A program made the position numbers and the translations under genes. The notes beneath the pieces are model-generated. The model saw nothing but the letters and a program-made list of their open reading frames with translations, made no database searches and was not told the origin of the DNA. Positions 8,905-18,801 of a stretch of 46,681 bases of DNA are shown piece after piece; position 1 is the first letter of the stretch, and every line of letters starts with the position of its first letter. The stretch is from Planctomycetota bacterium (GTDB lineage Bacteria > Planctomycetota > UBA1135 > JADKAF01). Location: the NCBI GenBank assembly GCA_016793245.1, contig JAEUHW010000185.1, positions 1-46,681 of the forward strand. Reading direction: 5' to 3'.

Positions 8905-11900
8905 TCAGCGCGGCAGGCGCGCCTCGAGCAGCGGGAGCTCCTTCAGAACCTCGGCGTGCTCGGGACCGAAGCGCTTCGCGCGCAACGCTTGGAGCTCCGC
9001 TCGCGCGTCGTCCATGCGTCCGAGCGCGAGCAGCGCGCGCGCGCGGCCGAGCGCACCGCGGGGAGCGAGGGTCTCCAGCTCGGCCACCGCCGTCCACTGC
9101 GCGAGCGCCTGCGCGGAGTCCATCATGCGCTCGCGCTCCGCGGCGAGCACGGCATAGCCCTCGGCCTCGAGCGGCGCCGCTTCGACCAAGCTGGTGCGCG
9201 CGCGCTCGGCGTTCGCCGCATCGCCGCGCCCCGCGTAGCGCGATCCGAGCGCGATCCAACGCTCGCGCTTACTCGTCGAACTCCGAGCCAGATCGAGCAG
9301 CCGCGCCTCCGCATCTGCTCGGCGTCCCGCCAAGTCCAGTGCGCTGATGCAGATCTCTTGCAGCTCTTCGTCCTCGGGCACGAGCTCGGCCGCGAGCAGG
9401 AGCTGCTCGGCTGCCCGTGCGCGATCGCCCTTCTCGCCGAGAACTTCCCCCAGCGCGCGGCGGAGGATCGGGTTCTCCTGTCCGCTGCGCAGAGCTTCGG
9501 CATCGATCGCGGCGATCACCGCGCGTAGATCCTCCGCATCGCGCAGCACCTGCCGCAGCGTCTGCTGCGCTTCGTGCTGCTCGTTCTGCCGAGGAGAGTA
9601 CGCGATCAGCGCGCCGGCCGCGGCGTCGATCGCCTCGCTCGTGCGACCGAGGCGCGCGAGCGCCAAGGCCAGGTTCTGGTAAGCACGACCGAGGACGCCA
9701 TCGCCGATCCCGCGCGAGGCCGAGCTCCGCGTGTGGATCTGGATCGCGTCGCGCAAGATCGCCACGCATTCCAGGAGTAGGTTCGCATCGAGCGCGGCCC
9801 AGCCGAGCTTCATCCGCACGTCGACGGTGAAGCTCTCCGCGCGCTCGCCGAAGGTGGCGAGCGAACGCGTCCACGCGGCACGGACCTCCTCGCGGCGGTT
9901 CGCCGCGAAGAGCGAGCGCAGGAGCCCTGTGTGCAGATCGATGAGCTCGGGGCGCTCCTGGACGAGCACGGCATAGACATCGGCTGCCTCGCCGTGGCGC
10001 TCGGCGCGCTGGAGCGCGCGCGCGAGAAGATAGCGTCCGCCGAAGCGCAGAATCCCGCGCCGCTCGGCGGCGAGCAGCATCTCGGAGGCCTCGCGCGGGC
10101 TCGCGAGATCGTCGAGGAGGTAGCTCGCGACGTGCATCGCGACGCCTTCGCGCGCACCGCGCTCTTCGAAGATCTCGCGCGCGACCGCGAGGAAGCGCGC
10201 TTCACCCCGCGCATAGAAGCGCGAGCTCTTGGAGTAGCACCAGCGCGCGTTCTGATGCTGGCTACGGAGATCGGTGCGCAGCGCGCGCACGATCACCTCG
10301 AGGACGCGCGCATGCAGCTCGTCGTCGAGTCGACCGGCGTCTTCCACCGCCTGCCCGAAGCGCCAGGAGTGGTTCGACCAGAACTCGTCGCCGGCGCGCG
10401 CGAGCCGCGCGGGCTCGTTCGCGGCGCGTTCGACGAAGAAGCGCAGCGCCGCGGTCGCACCCCCGACCTGGTGCAGCGTGTTCGCCACCGTGCCGACCCA
10501 GTCCTGACCGTTCTCGTAGCGATGCCGCGCGAGCAGCTCCAGCAACGCGCCGCGGCTGAACTCGAGCAAGCTCGCGAGCACGCGCTCCTTGCCGTCGCGC
10601 TCGCCCTGGGTCTTCCAGGCCTGCATGCGGATCACGAGGATCTGCGAGACGTGCTGCGGATCGTCCGCGCGCTCCAGCACCTCCGCGCAGCGCCGCTCCA
10701 GAGCTTCCCAGAGCGCGAAGCCGCGGCCGAGCGCGGTCGCCGCGCGGGCCTCGAGAGCGCTGAACTCGAGCTGGAAGAGCTCGCGCTCCGCCCAGCGCTC
10801 GCGCTCGCTGCTGGAACTCCCGCGCACGGCGCGCGCGGCGGCGAGATCGGCTTCGAGCAGGCGCTCGGCATCCACCCAGCGCGCGCGCGCGGCGAGCCAG
10901 CCCGTGAGCTGCGAGAGCTCGTTCCGCATCGAATCGGGGAGGCGCCCGCCGTGTGCGCTCGCGAGCATTGCCACGGCGGCTTCACGCGCCGCGATCGCGT
11001 CATCGAAGCGCTCGGCAGCCCAGAGCCACTGGGCGCGCTGCAGCGCGATACGCGGGCGATCCGTGGAGCCCTCCGGCAGCGCGCGCTCGAGAGCGACGAG
11101 CTGGCGGAGGATCCGCTCGCGCAGCGCTTCGCTCGCGATCTTGCCGAAGCTCGCGAGCCAGCTAGCGCAGCTCAGCGCCTCGCCCTCGGCCCACGTGCCG
11201 CGCTCGACACGGTCGAACGCCGCGAGCGCGGCGTCGAGATGCGTGCGATCGAGCGCGCGCAGCTCCACGGCGCGGGCGCGCAGCATGAGCTCCAGCATCT
11301 CCACGCAGCGGAGATCGATCGCGCTCGGCTGCCCCGCGCGTACCGCGGCGACGGCCGCGGCCGCGACATCGACCGCGCTCTCCTCCTGCAGCTCTTCGCG
11401 CACGAGGTCGTGGAGCTGGTTCAGCAACTCGCAGGCACCGGAGGCCGTCGTTCCGAGCACGCCTTCCGCGAGGCCGGCGAAGAGCCGCGGATCGCGCGTC
11501 GCTCCGTAGAGGTTGCGCAGCAGCCACGCGTACTGCATCGGGTGCTCGGCCTTGCGGAGCAGCGCCGCGAGCGCGCGCGGAGCCTCGGGGTCCAAGTTCT
11601 CCGGCACGCCGCCGCGGCGGGCGCGCACTCGATCGGCTTGCTCGTCGAGCCAGGCCGCGAGCATGCCTTCCGAGCACGCAGCCCACGCGCGATCGCGCGC
11701 CGCGCGCACCGCGGCCTCGTCGCCGCGCGCGCGCTGCCAGGTCGCGAGCAGCTCGAGCTCCGCTCGCTCGGGCGGCGTGCGCTCGGCCACGCGCTGCAGC
11801 GTCGCGACCGCGGCGTCGAGCGCATCGGTCTCGGCCTGGATGTGCGCGAGGAAGAAGCCCCACGGCGCTTCCACGCTCGCTTCGCCCGTTCCGAACCACG

Positions 11901-14900
11901 CGGCGAGGCGCTGCACGAGCTCCGCTCCGCGATCGGCGCCGAGCAGGAGCCGGCTCTCCCAGAGCCGCGGCTCGAAGAGCTCGCGCTCGCCGCGCTGACG
12001 AGCGCGCAGCCACGTCAGCACGCGTTGCAGGCCTTCTTCCTCGGGGATCCCGCCGAGCACGACGAACCACGCCGCCGTCGCGAGCAGGCGCTCCGCGAGG
12101 GCGACCGCGTCCTGCTCCGGTTGCTCCGCGCCGCCGTTCGGCAGCGCTTGCAGCAGCGTCCACGCGCGCTGCCAGGGCTCGCCGCGCGGCGCTCCGGAGC
12201 GCACCTCGAAGTAGAGCACCTCGCAAGCGAGCCAACGCGCGAGATCGGCGGGCAGCGACGCTGCGTCGATCGCGCTGAGCCTCTTCGCGAGGGCCGCGCG
12301 TTCTTCCTGCGTCGCCGCCTCGCGAGCGCTCTTCAGCGCGCGGCGATCGAGCGTGTCGCGATCCGCTCGTGCGGCGAGCTTGGCTTCCACGCGCTGCTGC
12401 ACGCTCATCTCGGTGATGCGCCAGAGGGCGCGGGCGCGCTCCAGGCGTGCGGCGAGCGCCGCGAGCTCGGGCTGCTGACTCGGCGAGGACGTCGGATGCA
12501 GCTCCGGCCAGAGAGCGAAGAGGCGCGCTTCGACCGCGTCGCTCCACGGACTCGTCAGCACGGCGTCGAAGAGCGCCGCGCGCGCGATGTCGCGCTCCAG
12601 CGTGCTGCGAGCCTGTGAGAGGCGCTTCGTCCAGTAACGCGCGCGCTCTTCAGGCTTCCCCGCGCGAGCGAGGAGCGAGCCGAGCTCTTCGCTCTCGTCG
12701 CGCAGCTCGGCGCTCTCGAAGCGCGCGAGCAAGCGCTCGAGCAGCGTGCGCTCGAAGCGTTCGCCGCGCTCGCTGAACTCGCGGTAGTAACGAGCCCAGC
12801 GCGCGAAGCGCACCGCGGTTCCGAGCGCTAGCTCGGAAGTTCCCGGCTCGAGGCGCGCCAGCAGCACTTGCAGCCAAGCTTCTCCGGTCGCCGTCTCGCG
12901 GAAGCCATCCTGCTCGAGGATCCGCTGTACGCGCGAAGCGTGCTCCGGCCGCTCGGCAGAAGTGCGGACGAAGGCCGCGAGCGGCGCTTCGAAACGCTCG
13001 TCGAAGCGCGCGCGCCAGAGACCGTTCGCGCGGCCGAGGGCGTGCGCGATCGCGGCGTCGAGGCGACGCAGCGCGATCTCGTCCGCTCCCGGTACGGCGC
13101 CCGCTTCGAGCCACGCGAGGATCGCGCGATCCGCTTCCGGCAGGCGATCGAGATGGAGGAGCGCGGTCGGCAGGCGCTCGAAGCTGGACGCCGGGAGCTC
13201 GCGCAAGACGCTTCGCTCGAGCGCCGTGAACCGCTCGACGAAGCTCGGCCAGCGTCGCGCGTTCCAGAGCAGCTCGAGCTCGAGCGCCGTGCAGCTCGCG
13301 CGCTCGTGGAAGCGCCACGGCGCGCGCTCGCGCACCGTCGCGAGATGGGCGAGGGCCGCGTCCAGGCGGTCGCGACCCGCGAGCGCGTGCACCAAGGAGA
13401 ACTGGAGGTCCAGGTTCTCCGGATGCTCCGCTGCCAGGCTCTGTCGCCGAGCGAAGGCCTCCTCGACACGTTCCAGCTCGTGCTGCAGGGCGAGCTCACG
13501 CTCGTCGGAGCGCAAGCGCAGCTCGAGCTCTTGCTGGCGCCCTTCGACCGCCCGGAAGAACGCAGCGAGCTCGAGGCGTTCCCCCGGAGCCGCGAAGCCC
13601 GCGAGTTGGTCGAGATCGGCGACGGCCGCGGCATCGGCAGCCCGGCCGCCGGTGGCGAGCTCTCGCGCGAGCTCGAGCAGCAGAACGCGCGCTCTCTCGG
13701 TCTCGCGCTTCGCGAGGGCCACGCTGAGCTCGAGCCTCTTCGCACCCGTGCGCTCGCTCATCGCGGCGAAGAGCGCGGAGGCGTACGGGCTCGCGATCTC
13801 CCACCGACCGGCGGCGCCGTAGCGCTCGACGAGCAGCACGAGCTGCTCCGGCGTCGCGCGCTGCGCGCGCGCCGCATCGAGGGCCGCGAGCACATCGCTC
13901 GGCAGCTCGCCGAGGACGATGCTCGACGGGGGAAACGCGCAGCGCTGCGCGAGTTCGCGTTCCGCGCGTTCCTTCTCGAGCGCGCTCAGCTCACAGCTCC
14001 AGCGCGCGAGCGGGCGACCTTCGCCGTCCTGCACCTCGACGCGCGTCGGCCACAGCAGCCCCGCGAGCTCGAGCGGCTCGCTCGCGAGCTCGCGCGAGAC
14101 GAGCGCTCCGGAGCGCAGCACGCGCCGCTCGCGCACGAAGGCGCGCTCCGCATCGAGCACGAGCTCGACTTGGTGCGAGCTGCCGGCGAGCTCCGCGGCG
14201 GCGGAGCGGAAGAGCAGCACGCGCTCGCCGCTCTCGCGCACGAGGAGCTCTGCTTCGTAGCCAGCGTAGAGCGCCGCGAGGTTCTCGAAGAGGAGCGGCA
14301 TCGGAGAGGGCCAATCGCGGCGATCCGAGGGCACTGCCCGGCGCGTGCGTCCGAGCGACCAACGCGGATCGAGTGCTGCGCGCTGCGTGCCCGCGACCCA
14401 CGAGCTCGGCGCGCCTTCGCCGAAGGTTCCGTGCCCGCTCGCATGCCAGCCCTCCGCCGCGAGCAGGAGTTCCGAGCGGCGCGTGCTCTCGATGCGCTCG
14501 CGCGCGTCGAGCACCTCGCTCGCCAGCTTCAGGTGCAGACCCGTGCTCGCGAGATCCACGATCGCGCGGCGATCGAGAGCACGCAGCAGAGTTTGCACTT
14601 CCGCGGGCCAATGTGCCGGGAACTCCGCGGGCAGGACGGCGCTGCCGATCCCGGGGAAGTGCGAGCGCAAGATCGCCGGTGCTCCTCCCTCTTGACTCCA
14701 GCCTCGCTTGCCACGGGTGAAGTCGTCATCGCCGGCGTATCCGAGCGCGCGTAACGCCACGCTCGTCTCCTGGTCGCGCAGGCGTCTCCGCGCGCGGAGG
14801 TCCGACCGCTTGTCCTGCACCGCATCGTTCACGTCATAACGCATCGACTCCGAGAACTCGATGTCGATGTCGCCGAGGTACTCCTCTCCCGTGCTCTCCT

Positions 14901-17900
14901 CGCTGTCCCAAGCGCCTCCCTGGTCGAAGTCCTCGCTCTCCGCGAGCTTCAGCGATTCGGTCCCGTAGTCGCCGCCCTTCGCTTTGCCGAGCCGAGATCC
15001 TCGGGGACCGCCGCCACCGCCTCTGGGCGGCAAGGAGAACTTCTTCTCACCCAGTGCGAGCTCCTCTACCTCGTCGAGGCGGAGCTCCGCCATGCGCTCG
15101 CGTCCGAGCTCGCGGATCGAGCGCAGGAACTGCGCGCGCAGACCCTGGCGCCAGGCCTTCGCGTCGCGGAGCGCCTGCGCTTGCAAGGCCGCTTGTGCAT
15201 CTTCGCGCGCTGCCGCGAAGAAGAGCTCGCCATCGCGGAGGCGCATCTTCTTCTCGACATCGAAACGCTCGCGATCGGCCTCGGTCTCCAGCACCAGGAA
15301 CGAGGTGTACGGCGTCAGGATCTGGAAGTCCTCCGAGAGCGCGATGATGTGCTCGCGCAGCGCGGGGCTGGCGCTCTGCTCCAGCAGGTGATCCAAGCGC
15401 CGGCGCGCCCAGAGGCGGGGCACGAAGTCGTTCGAGGCGTCGATGCGCGACGCATCGAGCTCGAGGCGCTGCTCGAGGAGGGATCCATCCGCTCTACGCG
15501 CGCTCGCCACGATCGCCGCGCGCGCCGAGGCGGTCGCGGGATCGAAGCGCCCGAGGACGACGCTCTGCTCACCGGCGGGCATGCGCGCGAGCTGCGCAGG
15601 ATGCACGGCCGCGGTGGAGAGCCCTTCGAAGCGCAGCTCGAGGTCGCGGAGGCCGGGAGCGGCGATCGCGCGCAGCGCTTGCTCCGCGACCTTCGAAGGA
15701 TCCGCATCGGAGGCGAGCACGTGCACCGTGCCGCCCATCCGCGCGAGGCCTTCCAGCAGGCGGCGATCGCGCTTCGCGCCGATGCCGATCGCGTGCACCT
15801 CGCCGCGGCCGCCGTGCGCTCGCTCCAACGCGAGCAGGAGGTCGCCCAGGTTGCGCTCGCCGCCGCTCGCGATGCCGTCGCCGAGATAGACGATGCGCGT
15901 CGCGGCGTTGGCGCGCGCGAAGACCTGCTCGAAGGCCGGCTCGAAGCGCGTCCAGCCGAGGCGCATCCTCGCGGCGAGGAAGTTCAGCGCTTGCTCGCGG
16001 GTGGCGTCGCTCGCCGGGCGATAGCCGTCGAAGGCCCACGCGGTCTCGACGTCGAAGGCCGCGAGCTGGAAGCGGTCCGCGGGCGAGAGGCCGCGGAGCA
16101 GTGAATCGAGCGCATCGAGCTGCTGCTCGCTAGCGCTCTCCGAGGAGCCGGAGGTGTCGCAGACGAAGATCCACTCGCCGGGCGTCGGCGCCGCGGCATT
16201 CTGCTCGCGCGGCGCATCGAAGAGCAGCGCGAAGTAGCCGTCGTCGCCGCGGCGATGCGGCAGGAAGCGCAGCGGCTGCGGCTGCGTGCGCAGCAGCACC
16301 TCGAAGTCGCTGCGCGGGATCACCTCGCTCGCGGAGTGCTCGACGCGCGCGGCGTGCGCCGTGCTCTGGATGCGGCACGAGTGCGACGCGCACTCGACGC
16401 CGAGGATCTCCTCGCTGGAGGCGATCGTTACGTCGAGCTCGAGACGCTGCAGCGGACGCTGCGTCGTGAGCTCGCTCTTCAGCGGGTAGCGGTAACGCAC
16501 ACCCTCGGCGGTGCGCGGCAGCACCTGCGTGTAGACGATCTTCACGCGCTTCTCGCCGTGGATCGGGTAGATGCGCGCTTGGAAGAGATTGCCGCCGCTC
16601 CACTCGAGCAGGCCCGGGTCGCGCTTCTCGCGGAGCAGCGTCTCGTAGATCTGCCGCGCGCGTTCCTTCTCGACGACCTCGCCCTCGATCCAGCGCCCGT
16701 TCACTAGGAGTGAGAACGAGGAGACGGAGGCGTCCTCCGGCAGCGGGAAGTAGAAGGTGCCCTCGAGGACCGCCGAGGTGTGGTTCACGAAGGATTGATC
16801 GATCGTCGTGCGCGCGATCTGGTCCTTCAGATCCACGTTCACCTTGTGGTAGCCGATCGAGAGCGGAACGGCGCGGCCGTCGATCTGCGCCAGCAAGGCG
16901 CCCAGCGCTTCCGTCGGGCGGCCCGATTCATAGCCGTCGAGCCAGCGAGGTGCCTCGTCCAGCGTGGCGAGCTGGCCATCGCGTGCGCGGAGATAGCGCG
17001 TGCCGCGGACCTCGAGCGTGCTGCCCGGCCCTTCGATCGCGACGGCGCGCTGCTCGTCGGCGCTCTGCACGCGCGCTTCGCCCGCGTGCAGCTTCGCGCG
17101 CGACGCATCGACGAGCTCGAGCTGCGCGCCGGGGCCGAGGGTGAGCACGGCGCCGCCGGCGAGCTTCACGCGCAAGGCGTGCGCGCCGCGAGTCCCCGTC
17201 GCGAGCCAGGTGCCGGGGAGGAAGCGCGCGTCGTCCTCGATGCGCGTCCAGCGCTCGCTGCCGAGCTCGCGGCGATGCGCGAGCCCTTCGCGATCGACGA
17301 GGCGCGCGATCGAGTTGTCGGCCGAGAGTGCCACCGCGCCCATCTCGGGCCGCAGCACTTGCTCTTGCGCGAGCGCGTCGCGCGGAGCAGCGGCTTCGAA
17401 GCCGACGGCGCCCGCGAGCACCGCGGCGGTGACCAGCGCGGGGGCCGCGAAGCGCGTGAAACGTGAGGAAAGCGATGCCATTTCTGCTGGGCCTCCCTGG
17501 GCCTCGACCTCGACCGTGAAGCGCGTGCCTAGATCCCGCAGCACGCCGGCGGGGGTGAGGAGGCGGAGGCCGGGGCGGCCCGCCGGGTTCTCGACGTCGA
17601 CCTTGCCGTGCAGCACGGCGAGCTGGCTCCGCTCGCGGTCGCGCGGATCGCGCGGCCCTTTCTCAGGCGGCAGGGCCGCGAGGCGCGAGGGGACCAGCAC
17701 CTCGACGCGCGTTCCACCGAGCTCGAGTCGGAGCCCGGCAGGCGCGTCGAAGACGCGGGCCTCGGTGAGAGCGCGCGCATCGGCGAGCGTTCCCTCGACG
17801 ATGTGGAACCGCGCCTCGGCGCCTTCGCGCTCCGCATCGCGCGGAGCTCGAAGCAGCCACCACGCGGCGGTGCCCACCGCCGCGAGCAGCGCCGCTGCCG

Positions 17901-18141
17901 CCGCAAAGCGCAGCCACCGGCGCGACGGGGAGAGCGTCGTCGCGCGCGGTGGAACGAAACGCGGTAGCGCGCTCCCGAGAGCTTCGCGCAGCGCGAGCTC
18001 GTCGCTCGCGACCTCCGCGAAGCGCGCGCGGAGAGCGGCGTCGGCGCGCAAGCGCTCGCGCAGCTGCGCGAGCGCTCGTTCGTCGAGCTCTCCGGCGAAG
18101 TATGCGGCGATCCGCTGCTCGTCCTCGGGTTCCACGCTCAT
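8905..18141 (-). CDS. giant FecR-like / VIT / vWA / TPR protein (in-frame fusion of two genes)
   Basis: One open frame of 3078 codons starts at ATG 18141, two bases after the sigma-factor stop. Residues 1-76 look like an anti-sigma cytoplasmic part (EPEDEQRIAAYFAGELDE), 77-97 are a membrane helix, and a FecR domain begins but breaks off at GTRFTVEVE near residue 214. The frame then runs into a second start, MASLSS (ATG 17481), with its own signal-peptide-like segment and Shine-Dalgarno. Counting from 17481 (2858 residues): a second FecR-like fold (70-170), a VIT domain (about 205-330), a vWA domain with MIDAS motif DTSGS (442-446) and the sequence ILTPYTSFLVLE, a Gly-rich/acidic linker (about 820-940), then some 1900 residues of TPR-like helical repeats to the end. 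It probably works at the cell surface or in the periplasm in protein-protein contacts; the function is unknown. Whether translation starts at 18141, 17481 or both is open. Confidence 0.85.
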   Translation of the reverse strand: MSVEPEDEQRIAAYFAGELDERALAQLRERLRADAALRARFAEVASDELALREALGSALPRFVPPRATTLSPSRRWLRFAAAAALLAAVGTAAWWLLRAPRDAEREGAEARFHIVEGTLADARALTEARVFDAPAGLRLELGGTRVEVLVPSRLAALPPEKGPRDPRDRERSQLAVLHGKVDVENPAGRPGLRLLTPAGVLRDLGTRFTVEVEAQGGPAEMASLSSRFTRFAAPALVTAAVLAGAVGFEAAAPRDALAQEQVLRPEMGAVALSADNSIARLVDREGLAHRRELGSERWTRIEDDARFLPGTWLATGTRGAHALRVKLAGGAVLTLGPGAQLELVDASRAKLHAGEARVQSADEQRAVAIEGPGSTLEVRGTRYLRARDGQLATLDEAPRWLDGYESGRPTEALGALLAQIDGRAVPLSIGYHKVNVDLKDQIARTTIDQSFVNHTSAVLEGTFYFPLPEDASVSSFSLLVNGRWIEGEVVEKERARQIYETLLREKRDPGLLEWSGGNLFQARIYPIHGEKRVKIVYTQVLPRTAEGVRYRYPLKSELTTQRPLQRLELDVTIASSEEILGVECASHSCRIQSTAHAARVEHSASEVIPRSDFEVLLRTQPQPLRFLPHRRGDDGYFALLFDAPREQNAAAPTPGEWIFVCDTSGSSESASEQQLDALDSLLRGLSPADRFQLAAFDVETAWAFDGYRPASDATREQALNFLAARMRLGWTRFEPAFEQVFARANAATRIVYLGDGIASGGERNLGDLLLALERAHGGRGEVHAIGIGAKRDRRLLEGLARMGGTVHVLASDADPSKVAEQALRAIAAPGLRDLELRFEGLSTAAVHPAQLARMPAGEQSVVLGRFDPATASARAAIVASARRADGSLLEQRLELDASRIDASNDFVPRLWARRRLDHLLEQSASPALREHIIALSEDFQILTPYTSFLVLETEADRERFDVEKKMRLRDGELFFAAAREDAQAALQAQALRDAKAWRQGLRAQFLRSIRELGRERMAELRLDEVEELALGEKKFSLPPRGGGGGPRGSRLGKAKGGDYGTESLKLAESEDFDQGGAWDSEESTGEEYLGDIDIEFSESMRYDVNDAVQDKRSDLRARRRLRDQETSVALRALGYAGDDDFTRGKRGWSQEGGAPAILRSHFPGIGSAVLPAEFPAHWPAEVQTLLRALDRRAIVDLASTGLHLKLASEVLDARERIESTRRSELLLAAEGWHASGHGTFGEGAPSSWVAGTQRAALDPRWSLGRTRRAVPSDRRDWPSPMPLLFENLAALYAGYEAELLVRESGERVLLFRSAAAELAGSSHQVELVLDAERAFVRERRVLRSGALVSRELASEPLELAGLLWPTRVEVQDGEGRPLARWSCELSALEKERAERELAQRCAFPPSSIVLGELPSDVLAALDAARAQRATPEQLVLLVERYGAAGRWEIASPYASALFAAMSERTGAKRLELSVALAKRETERARVLLLELARELATGGRAADAAAVADLDQLAGFAAPGERLELAAFFRAVEGRQQELELRLRSDERELALQHELERVEEAFARRQSLAAEHPENLDLQFSLVHALAGRDRLDAALAHLATVRERAPWRFHERASCTALELELLWNARRWPSFVERFTALERSVLRELPASSFERLPTALLHLDRLPEADRAILAWLEAGAVPGADEIALRRLDAAIAHALGRANGLWRARFDERFEAPLAAFVRTSAERPEHASRVQRILEQDGFRETATGEAWLQVLLARLEPGTSELALGTAVRFARWARYYREFSERGERFERTLLERLLARFESAELRDESEELGSLLARAGKPEERARYWTKRLSQARSTLERDIARAALFDAVLTSPWSDAVEARLFALWPELHPTSSPSQQPELAALAARLERARALWRITEMSVQQRVEAKLAARADRDTLDRRALKSAREAATQEERAALAKRLSAIDAASLPADLARWLACEVLYFEVRSGAPRGEPWQRAWTLLQALPNGGAEQPEQDAVALAERLLATAAWFVVLGGIPEEEGLQRVLTWLRARQRGERELFEPRLWESRLLLGADRGAELVQRLAAWFGTGEASVEAPWGFFLAHIQAETDALDAAVATLQRVAERTPPERAELELLATWQRARGDEAAVRAARDRAWAACSEGMLAAWLDEQADRVRARRGGVPENLDPEAPRALAALLRKAEHPMQYAWLLRNLYGATRDPRLFAGLAEGVLGTTASGACELLNQLHDLVREELQEESAVDVAAAAVAAVRAGQPSAIDLRCVEMLELMLRARAVELRALDRTHLDAALAAFDRVERGTWAEGEALSCASWLASFGKIASEALRERILRQLVALERALPEGSTDRPRIALQRAQWLWAAERFDDAIAAREAAVAMLASAHGGRLPDSMRNELSQLTGWLAARARWVDAERLLEADLAAARAVRGSSSSERERWAERELFQLEFSALEARAATALGRGFALWEALERRCAEVLERADDPQHVSQILVIRMQAWKTQGERDGKERVLASLLEFSRGALLELLARHRYENGQDWVGTVANTLHQVGGATAALRFFVERAANEPARLARAGDEFWSNHSWRFGQAVEDAGRLDDELHARVLEVIVRALRTDLRSQHQNARWCYSKSSRFYARGEARFLAVAREIFEERGAREGVAMHVASYLLDDLASPREASEMLLAAERRGILRFGGRYLLARALQRAERHGEAADVYAVLVQERPELIDLHTGLLRSLFAANRREEVRAAWTRSLATFGERAESFTVDVRMKLGWAALDANLLLECVAILRDAIQIHTRSSASRGIGDGVLGRAYQNLALALARLGRTSEAIDAAAGALIAYSPRQNEQHEAQQTLRQVLRDAEDLRAVIAAIDAEALRSGQENPILRRALGEVLGEKGDRARAAEQLLLAAELVPEDEELQEICISALDLAGRRADAEARLLDLARSSTSKRERWIALGSRYAGRGDAANAERARTSLVEAAPLEAEGYAVLAAERERMMDSAQALAQWTAVAELETLAPRGALGRARALLALGRMDDARAELQALRAKRFGPEHAEVLKELPLLEARLPR
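17479..17498 (-). promoter_or_regulatory. internal ribosome binding site and start inside the giant frame
   Basis: On the minus strand AGGGAGG (17498-17492) sits 10 bases upstream of ATG 17481, which opens a peptide with signal-peptide character (MASLSSRFTRFAAPALV). This arrangement is what one expects between two separate genes, yet no stop codon separates it from the upstream FecR-like part. It probably marks the original start of the VIT/vWA/TPR gene. Confidence 0.6.
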
Positions 18142-18143
18142 CG

Positions 18144-18671
18144 TCACCTCGGTGCTCGCACGCGCCGGTCGATGCAGTCCTGGAGCTTCTTCCGCAGGCG
18201 GTGGAACGCCATCTTCAAGGCGTCCTCGCTGCGGTGCTCCTCCTCGGCCAGGCGCGCGAGAGGCACGTCGTCGTCGTAGCGCCGACGCAGCAGGGAACGG
18301 TTCGCGTCGTCCAGACCCCCGAGGCAGTGCTCGAGGGCGGATCGCCGCGCCGTGTGCTGCTCGTCCCGCTCCCGCTCGACCCAGCTCGCCTCGAGGAGAT
18401 CGAGATCGACCTCTTCGAAGCTCCAGCGCGCGGCGCGAGCCGAAGCTCGCGCGCGGCGCCGGAGCACATGCCGCGCGATGCCGCGCAGCCATGCGCCGAA
18501 GTCGAGCGACGCATCGAAACAGCCACGGCTCCGCCAAGCCTCCAGGCAGGTCTCCTGGTAGGTCTCGTCCGCGGTCTCGCGATCGCCGGTCAGCATCAAG
18601 GCGAAGCCGATCAGCGAGCGCGAGGCCGCGTGGAGTCGTGCCGCGACGTCTTCGTCGCTCAGCCGGGTCAT
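18144..18671 (-). CDS. ECF RNA polymerase sigma factor (sigma-70 family)
   Basis: A 175-residue protein has the two expected sigma regions. Region 2 contains SLIGFALMLTGDRETADETYQETCLEAW and the core-binding/promoter-melting stretch FGAWLRGIARHVLRRR; region 4 contains the helix-turn-helix LRRRYDDDVPLARLAEEEHRSEDALKMAFHRLRKKL. It belongs to the type found in Planctomycetes and Verrucomicrobia next to FecR-domain proteins. It stops two bases before the start of the FecR-like frame, so the pair is one operon, and the FecR part is the likely membrane anti-sigma partner (inference). It is divergent from trmL across a 130-base region with a 13-base inverted repeat. Confidence 0.92.
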   Translation of the reverse strand: MTRLSDEDVAARLHAASRSLIGFALMLTGDRETADETYQETCLEAWRSRGCFDASLDFGAWLRGIARHVLRRRARASARAARWSFEEVDLDLLEASWVERERDEQHTARRSALEHCLGGLDDANRSLLRRRYDDDVPLARLAEEEHRSEDALKMAFHRLRKKLQDCIDRRVRAPR

Positions 18672-18720
18672 GCGGGAGTGCGCTCCTCGGTGGACCTTCG
18701 CCGCCGCGCTGGAAAGGTAA

Positions 18721-18760
18721 CGCCGCGCCTGGGAAATTCCCCCTGCGCCCAGGCGCGGCG
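18721..18760. promoter_or_regulatory. 13-base perfect inverted repeat in the divergent sigma/trmL intergenic region
   Basis: CGCCGCGCCTGGG at 18721-18733 pairs perfectly with CCCAGGCGCGGCG at 18748-18760 around the A/T-richer 14-base loop AAATTCCCCCTGCG. It lies midway between the starts of the sigma factor (18671, minus) and trmL (18802, plus). It could be an operator or an RNA hairpin in one leader. I see no convincing -35/-10 pair. Confidence 0.5.
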
Positions 18761-18801
18761 CTCGCCGTCGCCGGGGCCGGAGGAGTGCGGAGCGATGAGC
18801 G

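Noticed and set aside
9931..12618. 895-codon plus-strand frame over the TPR part of the giant gene
   Set aside because: Shadow of the Arg/Glu/Leu-rich helical repeats in a GC-rich genome, with no recognisable domain or signal.
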